A DNA stretch of 64,000 nt from Megaustenia siamemsis (lineage: Eukaryota > Mollusca > Gastropoda > Stylommatophora > Ariophantidae), in NCBI GenBank assembly GCA_032433765.1, contig JAVIAB010000073.1:63444199-63508198 (forward strand). Reading direction: 5' to 3'. Below are positions 55,195 to 64,000 of this stretch, piece by piece (the stretch's first letter is position 1; every line of letters starts with the position of its first letter). A program made the translations under genes and the position numbers. Under the pieces are notes generated by a model. It did not search any database. It had not been told where the DNA came from and saw nothing but the letters and a program-made list of their open reading frames with translations.

Positions 55195-55801
55195 TTAAAT
55201 ACTTCTTCTTCTTCTTCTTTCCTTCCTCATCTGCCTTTCAGCGTCGAGGGGAGATATAATTTGCGGTCTTTTGCTCTTATGTTCGCCTCTGCTGCTGTTA
55301 TGTTTCCTAGTGCTTCTAATATTCCATCGATCCATCTTTTTCGTGGTCGACCCTTGGGTCTGTTGTTCTCACAACGTTTGTTGAAGGCTCGTTGTGTTGT
55401 GTTTTGTTCTTTCTGCCTTGTCACGTGGCCGTACCATTTTATCTGTTGTTTCCTTATATATTCTATGGCTGGGGCTATTCCTAGCTTTTTTTCTCAGTTC
55501 TTCATTTCTGATCTTATCTCTCAGACTGTTTCCTGTCATTCGTCTAACACATTTCATCTCTGTAGAGGTTATTTTTCTTATTGTTCTTGCATCTAGAGTC
55601 CAGGTCTGGCATTGGTAGCACAACGTTGGAATGAAGATTGTATTGTATAGTGCTCGTTTTGCCTCCAGAGTTATTTCCTTGTTGGACAATAGTGGTGATA
55701 ACTGTCCGATGATTTGACAAGCTTTGTTGCATCTTGATTCTATCTCTGCTGTTTGGGAATTGTCGTTTGTCGTTAGACTTAATAAAAAAATTGTTAAATA
55801 C
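55195..55801 (-). mobile_element. LINE 3' fragment inserted in LINE-G, (GAA)n tail
   Basis: Minus-strand insert 55203-55793 encodes TLCYQCQTWTLDARTIRKIT, KCVRRMTGNSLRDKIRNEEL and, after a shift, RPKGRPRKRWIDGILEALGN. It ends with GAAGAAGAAGAAG at 55203. TTAAATAC is repeated at 55195-55202 and 55794-55801. 5'-truncated. Confidence 0.85.
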
Positions 55802-56265
55802 AAAAATAAAAATTTTCAACTCCAATGTTAAGTCAGTCTTATTATATGGCTGTGAAACATGGAGAACAACAAAATTGACAATCATGAAGATACAGACTTT
55901 AATTAATGGATGCTTACACAGAATAAAAGGATGGAAATGGCAGGAAAAATTCACTAACATAGAATTATGGAAATGTACCAGTCAAATACCAGTGGATAAA
56001 GAGATACAGCGAAGACGATGGCGCTGGATAGGACACGCACTGCGGAAGCCAACTGAGATTATTACACAACAGGCCCTTTTTTGGAATCCCCAGGGAAAAG
56101 ACAAATAGGAAGACCAAGGAATTCTTGGAGAAGACAGATAGGAGCAGAGATGAAGATGATGGGGAAGACATGGAATGATCTTAAAAGAATGGCAAGAAAC
56201 AGAACGACTTGGAAAGTGTTTGTTGAAGACCTATGCTCCACTGGAAGCTAAAAGGTAGAAGAAGA

Positions 56266-56620
56266 AGAAGAAGATGTGGTGTATCAGAAGTATGATATGA
56301 ATTCCTTGTATTGCAAAAATTACAAATGAAGAATGTTTAAAATGAGCTGGAGAAACCAGAAATATCAAAATCATAAGGAAAAGACAATCTACATTTATTG
56401 AACATGTCGTGCGAAAAGAAGGCATTGAGAATACTAGCAGGCAGAGTGAATGGAAAAAAGTGAAAAAATGTTGTTGAACAGCTTATCCAAATGGTATAAT
56501 AAAAGATCACTGAATGAAATTAATTATGACATGCATGATGGACTGAGTGATGTGGAGAGAGAAATGCCAACTGGTATGGCACCTGAAGATGATGAAGATC
56601 CATTAGGCATTAGGGTTGCC
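56266..56620 (+). pseudogene. LINE C-terminal remnant
   Basis: Broken frames resemble the end of a LINE protein, with EGF/H-type GHVMRR region replaced by YWTCRAKRR-like codons near 56400. A GATGATGAAGAT end lies near 56590. Weak evidence. Confidence 0.4.
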
Positions 56621-57080
56621 AGGTCTTATGTTTTTCCCATAAATTGTATGTTTTTTAGTTACATTTTACAGCTTATGTTTTTCCTGTAAACCGAATTCTT
56701 ACTTGATTCTTGCTTCCACAAAAATATTGGGAGTTGAATGGTTACTTTAGTAAGCCCCTGTTTTTTTTTTTTTCGCTGTTACTTCTACTCAATCCTTGCC
56801 AGCCTGGATATCATTCAACTCACATATTCTTCTTACGGACTTTTCTGCTTTCGCTATCCAGGATTTTCTGCATTCATATATTACCTGCTTTTGGTTGCAC
56901 CTGATTAATATTTTAACAGGAAATTGAATATGTTACCCACATATTTGTTCATAACTAACGTTTTATTCATTTTTAATAATAATCAGAAATTACATGTAAT
57001 TAATGTAAAATTGTAAATATTCATTTTGACCAAATTAGAAGTATATTTTTTATGTTATAATATTACAGTTATTACAGTTA
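56621..57080. other. No gene seen
   Basis: AT-rich, poly(T) at 56761-56773. Confidence 0.45.
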
Positions 57081-57980
57081 CATTATTAAGGAGACCATTT
57101 GGAGGACCTCGACTTTGCTGATGACATAGTTCTCATCAGCAGTCAGATAAAAACGATGCAGGAAAACACAAATGAACTATCATCAATAGCCAGCAAAATT
57201 GGGCTTGAGGTAAATCATGAAAAGACTAAAGTCATGAAAAGTTTAATTCCAACAAGTGACAAAATATACATGGAAAACAAACCAGTAGAAGAGATCAATC
57301 ACTTTATCTATCTTGGAAGTCACATTGATCGAGAAGGGGATACGAGCAAAGAAATTAGAATCAGAATAGCTAAAGCAGCAATGTCTTTCAGAAGCCTTGA
57401 AAAGTTGTGGAAATCAAAACTCATTAGCACAAACACAAAACTTAGGCTATTCAAATCAAATGTACTATCAACCCTTACGTATGCGTGTGAAAGCTGGAAA
57501 ACAACAAGAGATATAGAAACAAAGTTGAACGCATTCGAAAATAAATGTCTAAGAAAAATACTTGGTATAGCATGGAACGAATTCAAAACAAACAAGGAAA
57601 TTAGAGAAATCGCCAATCAACCACTAATATCTTCAGTAATAAAGAAAAGACGATGGTCATACGTTGGACATGTGATGAGAAGAGATAATAATCGAATAGC
57701 AAAGCAAGCCCTCATATGGGAAACAACAGGTAAAAGAAAAAGAGGAAGACCCAGGGAGACACTGAGAAGAACATTGATGAGAGAGGCAAGAGCAGCAGGA
57801 GTCGGCTCCCTCAATGAGATAGAACTGCTTGCACAGAACAGAGACAGATGGCGAGATTTTATAAAATATCTTTAAAAGAAAACTGCTAGAACAAAAATTC
57901 ATATAGGAGAAGGTGTGTCTTGGTCTACGCCCTATGGGCCGGTTACGGCTCGAAAGGTCAATAGATAGATAGATAGAATA
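57081..57980 (+). pseudogene. LINE RT catalytic/C-terminal fragment with hairpin and (GATA)n tail
   Basis: An uninterrupted 258-codon frame (57099-57875) begins in the catalytic block LDFADDIVLISSQIKT. It continues HFIYLGSHIDREGDTSKEIR, STLTYACESWKTTRDIETKL, FENKCLRKILGIAWNEFKTN, RRWSYVGHVMRRDNNRIAKQ and KRKRGRPRETLRRTL. After TAA comes the tail with hairpin GCCGGTTACGGC at 57938-57949, GCTCGAAAGGTC and (ATAG)n to about 57977. Only 5' truncation is evident, so it is a young copy of the family that left tails at 31.7 and 33.9 kb. Confidence 0.85.
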
Positions 57981-58401
57981 TTACAGTGCCTTTCTTGATG
58001 GGTCCATTAAGATCTGGTAGAGGGTAGACTCAATTAGTTATTAATGTGGTAGTAGTAGCAGTAGGTAACAGTACTAGAAGATTACATAAAATATGTGGTG
58101 CCAGTGTCATAAAATAAAGTACCATAAATTATAAATGGTTTGGTGGAAATCTTCCTACTTTTTCCGGTTAAAAACCAAAAAATGTTCTGTTTCTTTCCTG
58201 ACAAAAACAGCCACTTTTTTTTTTACCTGGTAATCTTACTATCCATTCAAACTGATGTATGTCACAAGAAACAGTAAGCCACCATTTTGACCTTTGTGAT
58301 TCTCAATATAGTGGGTCAGGACATTTCAATTGCTACACTCCTACAGTAAAAGTAATTTGCTACAGATTTCTTTCATATTTCACAGACTTACAGAGAAATA
58401 C
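57981..58401. other. No gene seen
   Basis: AT-rich spacer. Confidence 0.4.
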
Positions 58402-58836
58402 GCAAAGATGGTATATGGTGGATAGGCGGCAGGAACCATTGAAGGCTATGTCTGAAAAGTGTTCCTTCTTGCAGTTTCCTCATATTCCAAGTCCGGCTTG
58501 TTGCAGGAGCTACCGAGTTAAGTGCTCTGTGCACACCGTGAGCTGTGTGTCTCATCCGTTTTGATCCTGTTTCGATATCCCGCTTGTTTACGATGAATGA
58601 TGATATCGTATGACAGGGAACAGTTGGCTGTGTTCACTTTCTGCGCGGTTTCGCCTTATGTCTTTTGGCGTGTGCTGAGACTGCTACGATGGGGACTACA
58701 GTTACCTTTCTTTGTTTGGGAGATGAGTTAGTAATTCGGATGATTCCACTGGCACGGGCGGTTGAGCAATTATGGATTTTAATTCGTTTGCTGTGATACC
58801 GAGGCCTTCCATAACCAATAAACAATAATGCAAAGA
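58402..58836 (+). mobile_element. Unit B tail copy 8 with 7-bp flanking repeat
   Basis: 5'-truncated tail 58409-58829 between GCAAAGA at 58402-58408 and 58830-58836. It ends CCTTCCATAACCAATAAACA. Coding portion absent. Confidence 0.72.
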
Positions 58837-58920
58837 ATCAAAATATTCATTTTTGTTTATAATAATTGAATAATTTCAATGTGAAATTGTCACAAAATGT
58901 ATAAAATGCCTGACAACAGC

Positions 58921-59400
58921 CTTATGATTATGGAAGGCGTATCACTGCAAACGAATTAAAATCCATAATTGCTCAACCGCCCGTGCCAGTGGAATCATCC
59001 AAATTAATCTCAACTCCCAAACAAAGAAAGGTAGCTGCAGTCCCCATCGTAGCAATCTCAGCACACGCCAAAAGACATAAGGCGAAACCGCGCAGAAAGT
59101 GAACACAGACGTCTGTTCCCCGTCATACGATATCATCATTCATCATAAGCATTCGGAACATCGAAACACGATCAAAACATATGAAACACACAGCTTTTTA
59201 GACACAGCCTTTAACGGTTCCTGCCACCTATCCGCCATATTAACTGGATGTTCACGTCTTCCTGAAAATGTTGATCATCATATTTTAAAAAAATGTATAG
59301 CACTTGATGATGTTAGGATATCATTTTTGTGTCTAAATCCGAACATATGAAACAGTTATTTTTCGGATTATCCTCATCGTACATCAAACAACAGTCAGTG
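58921..59400 (-). mobile_element. Unit B copy 9 (inverted, decayed)
   Basis: Minus-strand tail beginning at TTATGGAAGGCG (58928) with a deletion in the middle (near 59190). It lies back to back with copy 8, about 90 bp apart. Confidence 0.65.
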
Positions 59401-60224
59401 AGCGCTCAGATCTCCCCTGCAATGTGAATTTGTGACAACAGTACAATGAGTACATAACAATGACTATAATAACTTGAAAACTATTCCTTTTTTAACAGAA
59501 ATTTCTATGTTGGAGTAGGATGAAAGGATTCTATGATCACTTTTTGGATATATATTATATAAGTAGTACCATGACAACATAACTTTTGGAAAGGTTCATT
59601 TATTGCATAGCTACTTTTCATCTTGTCTGGCGACTTCAAGTGAATGCCGTGGAGTCTCAGTTATTGTTTATTGGAGTATCTAATTTAGATCTTGTGATGA
59701 AAATTTCTAAATAATTTTTTTAAAATGTTAAGCATAATAGATAGCTCTTGTGTAGAAATTCCTGACCATTTTCATGTATAAAAAGTAACCTGGAGTATAG
59801 CTTTTGGAAGGACTGGCGCAACATCCATTATACAGGTGATAGAGTGTGCTGGCGTGGCTTTCGACTCGAAAACTTGCATGCCAGGTATTTGATAAAATAG
59901 TACTTCAGTTTTGTCAGAACACATTTACCAAAGCACTTAAACCCTACCTAGGTGCTTTGATAACATTTTCAAAATAGTTTTATTTTAAAATTTAAAACAA
60001 TAACTAAATAACAACCATATAATCATATATCCCTTAAAAGTTCAAATCCATTGTTACTTTATTCACAGAGCGTAGCATTTTGATTTTCTGCTGAAAAAAA
60101 ATCTAGGTCACACCCCCTCAATGGGGCTGGGGGGGGGGGGGCAGTTGATGAAAAGATATAGTATGCTTAATGTTTTATGTCATGTTTTAACGAGGAGACA
60201 GTGCCTTATTATTTTTTTCAAAAT
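59401..60224. other. No gene seen
   Basis: AT-rich; G homopolymer at 60129-60141. Confidence 0.4.
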
Positions 60225-60812
60225 GAGACTGGCCGTACGTTAATCTTATGGTCTGTTTTTTGATGTGTGACGGGGATAATCTAACGACTAACTGTGTGTC
60301 TATATGTTCGGAATTGGAGTCAACAATGATGGCCTAACATCATCAAGCGCTATACATTGTTAAAAAATACGACGATCATCATTTTCAAGAGGACATGAAC
60401 GACCGGTATATGGTGGATAGGTGGCGGGAACAATTGAAGGCTATGCATGAAAAGTGTTCTTTGTTGCAGTTTCCTCATATCCCAAGTCAGGCTTGTTGCA
60501 GGAGCTACTGAGTTAAGTGCTCTGTGCACACCGTAAGCTGTGTGTCTCATCCGTTTTGATCATGTTTCGATATTCCAATTGTTTTACGATAAATGATGAT
60601 ATGTAACAGGGAACAGTTGGCTGTGTTCACTTTCTGCGCGGTTTCACCTTATGTCTTTTGGCGTGTGCTGAGACTGCTACAATGGGGACTACAGTTACCT
60701 TTCTTTGTTTGTGGAGATGAGATTCGGATGATTATGCTGGCACGGGCGGTTGAGCAATTATGGATTTTAATTCGTTTGCAGTGATACCAGGGCCTTCCAT
60801 AACCAAATAACC
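60225..60812 (+). mobile_element. Unit B copy 10
   Basis: It contains the CTGTGTGTCTATATGTTCGG segment (end of the Cys-rich frame) and the full tail, ending CCTTCCATAACCAAATAACC. The left end is near GAGACTGGCCGTACG; no clear duplication. Confidence 0.68.
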
Positions 60813-61290
60813 AAAATTGTTTCAAAATCTTGACCTCACCATTTATGGTCATGCAAAAATTTAAGACTTGTGAAAAAATGCACAATGAAACAAAACATCC
60901 ATATTTTTTTTTTTAAACTAAATCTTAGCTTTTTTAATGACACTTTCTGTTTCTTGACACATATTTGCAAAATTGTTCAAGATACGGTAAACCACAACAA
61001 TTTTTTTGTGGTTTTCATCATGACCTGATAATTGAAATTGCTGAAAAAAAAAACAGATTAGATTAAGATAACTTTTAAATTTCACACACATAACTTATGT
61101 GAAGGAATTCACAATAAATCATAATATCCATATTGTTTTGCTTGATCTGAATAATTTCAATGTCATTGCCATAAAAAGTGTATTTATAAAAAGCTCCGAT
61201 TTAATTCAGATAACTTTTTAATTTCACACACATAACTTATGTGAAGGAATGCACAATAAATCATAATATCCATATTGTTTTATTTGATCT
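60813..61290. repeat. Region with ~141-bp direct repeat
   Basis: TTTCACACACATAACTTATG and the following about 70 bp occur at 61080 and again at 61221. A weaker third version lies near 60870. No coding signal. Confidence 0.65.
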
Positions 61291-61644
61291 CTCTCTCTCT
61301 CTTACTGCGATCAGGACTGAATCAGAGTAGGATTCCAGACTCTCACATGAAGTCAGCTGTCAGGTTAAGTGTGTTGATCACCCCCACAGACAGAACATCA
61401 CATTTAGAGTCTGCCAGATCCACTTTGATTGAACACCCGTTAAAACGTTGCACTGTGTTCTGCGCCAGTGGCCAGTGCATCCGATTTCAGCCAGCATTTT
61501 ATTCAGGTTTGCTTTCCTTAGCCTTTGATTGTCACCAATCTTCCTGCAAGGCAGCAGATTGTCTTTTCTGTAGGGGGATTCTGCCCTTAGATGGCTGGCC
61601 CTCCCAGGTTTACGAGCACCATCTGCCCGAGTCACTAGAGGTGA

Positions 61645-62425
61645 CTAACACAGACACACATCAAGATAAGAGATGTGACTAACATAGATATGCACACACA
61701 AAGATATGACACATGCTTAACATAGACATGCACACAAAGATATGAGATATGACTGACATAGATATGCACACACAAAGATATGACACATGACTAACATAGA
61801 TATGCGCACAAAGATATGAGATATGACTGACATAGACATGCACACACAAAGATATGACACATGCCTAACATAGACATGCACACAAAGATATGAGATATGA
61901 CTAACATAGACATGCACATACAAAGATATGAGATGTGACTAACATAGCCGTGCACACACAAAGATATGAGATATCACTAACCCAGACATGCGCACACAAA
62001 GATATGACACATGACTAACACAGATACACACTAAGATATGAGATATGACTAAACACAGACACACATAAAGATATGAGACATGATTAACATGGACACACCA
62101 AGATATGAGATATGACTAACATGACACACACCAAGATAAGAGCCATGGCTAGCACACACACACACACAAGCTAAGATATGAGCCATGGTTTCATGGAAAC
62201 ACACCAAGATATGAACCTTGTCTAGCACAGAAACACATTAAGATATGAGCCATGGCTAGCACGGAAATGCACTAAGATATGAACCATGGCCAGCCCAGAC
62301 ACACACTAAGATATGAGCCATGGTCTGCACATACACCCACTAAGATATCAGCCATGGCTATCGCAGACACCCACTAAGATATAAATACGACTTGCACGGA
62401 TATACACTGAGAATTGAGCCATGGC
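61645..62425 (-). repeat. Minisatellite of unit A copy 4
   Basis: The longest array, about 20 degenerate units. The EGF-proximal units carry GATATGAGCCATGGCTAGCA in place of GATATGAGATATGACTAAC, the same gradient as in copies 2 and 3. Confidence 0.85.
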
Positions 62426-63157
62426 TCAATTCAAGAGAAGCAGAAGAGGAGGTAGAAGAGCAGCGATCGCGAAAGGTATCCATATGCTCGGGTTTGTTGT
62501 AGTCGGCAGACTCTTCCTAACGTGGGAATCATCGACATACGAGACACAGGCCCCGGTTAACTCTTCACAGGTTCCGTTCAAATAGTTGTCTGGAGATTTG
62601 AGAGTGCAGTCTGACCCGTAGAATGTTCCCTTGCATGTACAGTTCCCGGTTAACTGTTCACAGGTGTCGTTGAAACAGTTGTCCGGACATTTGAGAGTGC
62701 AGTCTGACCCGTAGTACGTTTCCTTGCACGTACAGTCTGCACTTTCCGGGTCACATATGATGTCACAGCCATCAGAACATGTCTGTTCACACTGTAGCCC
62801 AAAATTACCATCGAGACAAGTGTCATTACAGGTATAGCCAGGATGTTTACATTGTAGGCATTTTCCAGATTTTTTCTCACATAAAGGACAGACACTGAGA
62901 CCAGACCTGGAGCAGTCGTGTCCATAGATCCCATGTGAACAGTTGCTGTGACACATACCGATGATGACGTTGCAGCCTTTGCTACACCTACTACACACTT
63001 CACAAAATGACCCAGAATGCCCGTCCAGACAATAGGTGTCTGTAAATGTTTGCACCTCACACACCGTCAGTGCACTGTCGTCCTGCGAAATGGTCGGTGA
63101 GAACTCAATCTTAATGTGTGCCATTGGCATTTGTGTGGTGACAACAATAGTGTTCAC
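62426..63157 (-). CDS. EGF-repeat protein C-terminal part with hydrophobic anchor (unit A copy 4)
   Basis: A 243-codon open frame without lesions, 5'-truncated at a SINE/LINE junction; its Met is internal to the original protein. The domain content is CEVQTFTDTYCLDGHSGSFC, then EGF/laminin-like repeats CSHGIYGHDCSRSG..., CKHPGYTCNDTCLDGNFG, CDIICDPESADCTCKETYYG and CTCKGTFYGSDC. A short linker precedes the end, IWIPFAIAALLPPLLLLLN. The terminal 20 residues are hydrophobic and could be a GPI-attachment signal or a membrane segment. This is the only copy that keeps this end; copies 1-3 switch to minisatellite after PSIW. Confidence 0.75.
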   Translation of the reverse strand: MNTIVVTTQMPMAHIKIEFSPTISQDDSALTVCEVQTFTDTYCLDGHSGSFCEVCSRCSKGCNVIIGMCHSNCSHGIYGHDCSRSGLSVCPLCEKKSGKCLQCKHPGYTCNDTCLDGNFGLQCEQTCSDGCDIICDPESADCTCKETYYGSDCTLKCPDNCFNDTCEQLTGNCTCKGTFYGSDCTLKSPDNYLNGTCEELTGACVSYVDDSHVRKSLPTTTNPSIWIPFAIAALLPPLLLLLN

Positions 63158-63333
63158 AGAAACATTCTATCTATTGTCCTTTCGAGCCGAAGACGGCACA
63201 TAGGGCAGAACCACAATCTCAAAAACAGAGACCTTGCATGCCAAAGTGGCACATATTGTAGAGATCACTGCTCTAAAATATATAGTGCTGTTTCCATAAC
63301 AATACTTTTTGCAATGAACAGTGAGGTTAGTTG
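63158..63333 (-). mobile_element. 5'-truncated SINE/LINE 3' end interrupting unit A copy 4
   Basis: Homologous to 47410-47575: GTTCTGCCCTATGTGCCG, hairpin GCCGTCTTCGGC (63186-63197 on the minus strand), GGACAATAGATAGAATG. The tail abuts the EGF gene at 63157. Confidence 0.75.
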
Positions 63334-63734
63334 ATTGGCAAAGATCTTCTATGTATTTTCCTGTGGGATTTGAGTTAGAAAATCCCATTTGTGTTGAATG
63401 TCCATTAAAATCTCTAGCCTATATAGTTGACTTGGTAGTATATGGTAGTTGACTTGGTCAAGTTCTGTTATATCACAATTTATTTGTGCTCGGTGGATTG
63501 TAAACATTATACATATAAATATTATATTTGCTGGATGCATACCAAATTGTGGCGTTCTGAACATCTGTTGGTTTGACATTATTTAGTGACACTACATCTC
63601 CCTGTATATTATTTTTTATGTAGGTGACTATACCCCTGCAGTCATTGGTACACTTACATGGGTAGCTAGTGTAACCTGTTATATTTATGTCTATGTTCTA
63701 TTGTTTAGTGTTTCCTGCAGTAGAGCAATACAGA
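63334..63734. other. No gene seen
   Basis: AT-rich; frames here show no motif. Confidence 0.4.
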
Positions 63735-64000
63735 TGGATCTGTAAGAAGACACAAAAGGAGTGCATGGGCACTTTCAGCATGCTAGGCAGGCAGAATAGT
63801 CAACCAAACACAAGACTACACCCACACCTGCATGCTGAGTAATTCAATGAGCATGATAGAAAAGTGGAGGTGGGCTCTGTACACAGGTAATGGGAAGAGT
63901 CATTGCAAAAGTAAAAAAAATATGTAGGGTTACCGTTTTCTACATCCCAGGACATGTGGGAGTATGAGGAAATGAAAGAGCGAACAGGTTGGCTAGCTGA
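63735..64000 (+). pseudogene. LINE-B RNase H fragment, runs off the window
   Basis: Plus-strand homologue of 4.2-4.45 kb: GATCTGTAAGAAGACACAAA then GGAGTGCATGGGCACTTTCA (RRHKRSAWALS-like). At the edge, codons read FYIPGHVGV, then a stop, then GNERANRLA, the conserved end of the RNase H domain. Several stops. Confidence 0.7.

Larger units (their letters stand above)
53631..56265 (+). pseudogene. LINE-G, split by a unit B copy and by another LINE
   Basis: Segments in order: 53631-54224 RT (IEFIDYEKAFDSLDRGMIWK; KTGVRQGCLLSPFLFLLAID; DLDFADDTALLSH); 55074-55202 (YLGSNIDKEGG; KIRISKARGAFVALGKIWKS); 55802-56265 (KSVLLYGCETWRTTKLTIMK; RWRWIGHALRKPTEIITQQA), ending in a (GAA)n tail near 56262. The segments are collinear with an RTE/CR1 LINE once the two inserts are recognised. 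The C-terminal block is homologous to the 485-bp duplicated target at 8.2 and 12.8 kb. Confidence 0.8.
61291..63157 (-). mobile_element. Unit A copy 4
   Basis: Minus strand: EGF gene (63157-62426), minisatellite (62425-61645), core (61630-61310) and a (GA)n tail (61291-61304 as CT). The 5' part is replaced at 63158 by a LINE/SINE 3' end, so no target duplication can be tested. Confidence 0.75.

Noticed and set aside
58634..58825. Recurring basic peptide frame in the unit B tail (also at 17.7, 52.0 and 54.3 kb)
   Set aside because: It is read antisense to the direction of the unit and has no domain; the recurrence follows from DNA repeat identity.

Overview
The window is animal genomic DNA packed with transposable elements. 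No bacterial operon, rRNA gene or canonical tRNA gene is visible, and no single-copy host gene with a convincing exon-intron structure. The mix is Polinton/Maverick remnants, GIY-YIG Penelope-like elements, RNase H-bearing and RNase H-less LINEs, hAT and Tc1/mariner transposons, a tRNA-type SINE, long (TA)n tracts and secreted EGF-repeat proteins. This fits a lophotrochozoan, probably a mollusc. That placement is inference from element content, not from a diagnostic gene.

Layout. 1-3.5 kb: Polinton remnant (integrase tail, adenain-like protease, a promoter-like block) split by an EGF-gene unit. 3.8-5.0 kb: minus-strand RNase H LINE (LINE-B). 5.2-7.7 kb: the most complete EGF-gene unit (unit A), flanked by an 11-bp duplication. 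8.2-13.3 kb: 5'-truncated RNase H LINE (LINE-E) between two nearly identical 485-bp direct repeats and itself split by a short unit A copy. 13.6-24.7 kb: copies of a second family (unit B), some carrying a cysteine-rich secreted-protein frame, inserted in Penelope and LINE debris. 24.8-27.5 kb: LINE fragments with a SINE. 27.5-33.8 kb: two long inverted Penelope arms around LINE debris. 34-39.9 kb: LINE fragments and a mariner transposase. 39.9-45.4 kb: hAT transposon carrying a whole unit A copy. 46.7-50.8 kb: foldback element and a LINE hosting a SINE-like element and a TA-flanked TIR element. 51-56.3 kb: unit B copies and a multiply nested LINE. 57-64 kb: LINE tails, more unit B copies, and the unit A copy with the best-kept C-terminus.

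The main observation concerns units A and B. Unit A carries an intronless gene for a secreted or membrane-anchored protein (signal-peptide-like segment, EGF-like domain, fucolectin-like region, further EGF repeats, hydrophobic C-terminus). A 36-38 bp minisatellite, a conserved core of about 310 bp and a (GA)n or (TA)n tract follow it. Unit B carries a two-repeat cysteine-rich secreted-protein frame followed by a conserved tail of about 430 bp. Copies share the 3' end, differ at the 5' end by truncation, lack introns, and are flanked in several cases by short direct repeats. At several insertion points the interrupted host element resumes directly on the other side. The two families also share a 5'UTR/signal-peptide segment. 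They look like non-autonomous retroposons, or serially retroposed transcripts, that spread extracellular-protein genes.

A second theme is target-site duplication length. Elements ending in a small GCCG-loop-CGGC hairpin or related tail plus (GATA)n carry duplications of 26, 62 and about 485 bp, while other insertions here have 6-14 bp. Most coding regions are broken by stops or frameshifts, so nearly all entries are pseudogenes or element fragments.
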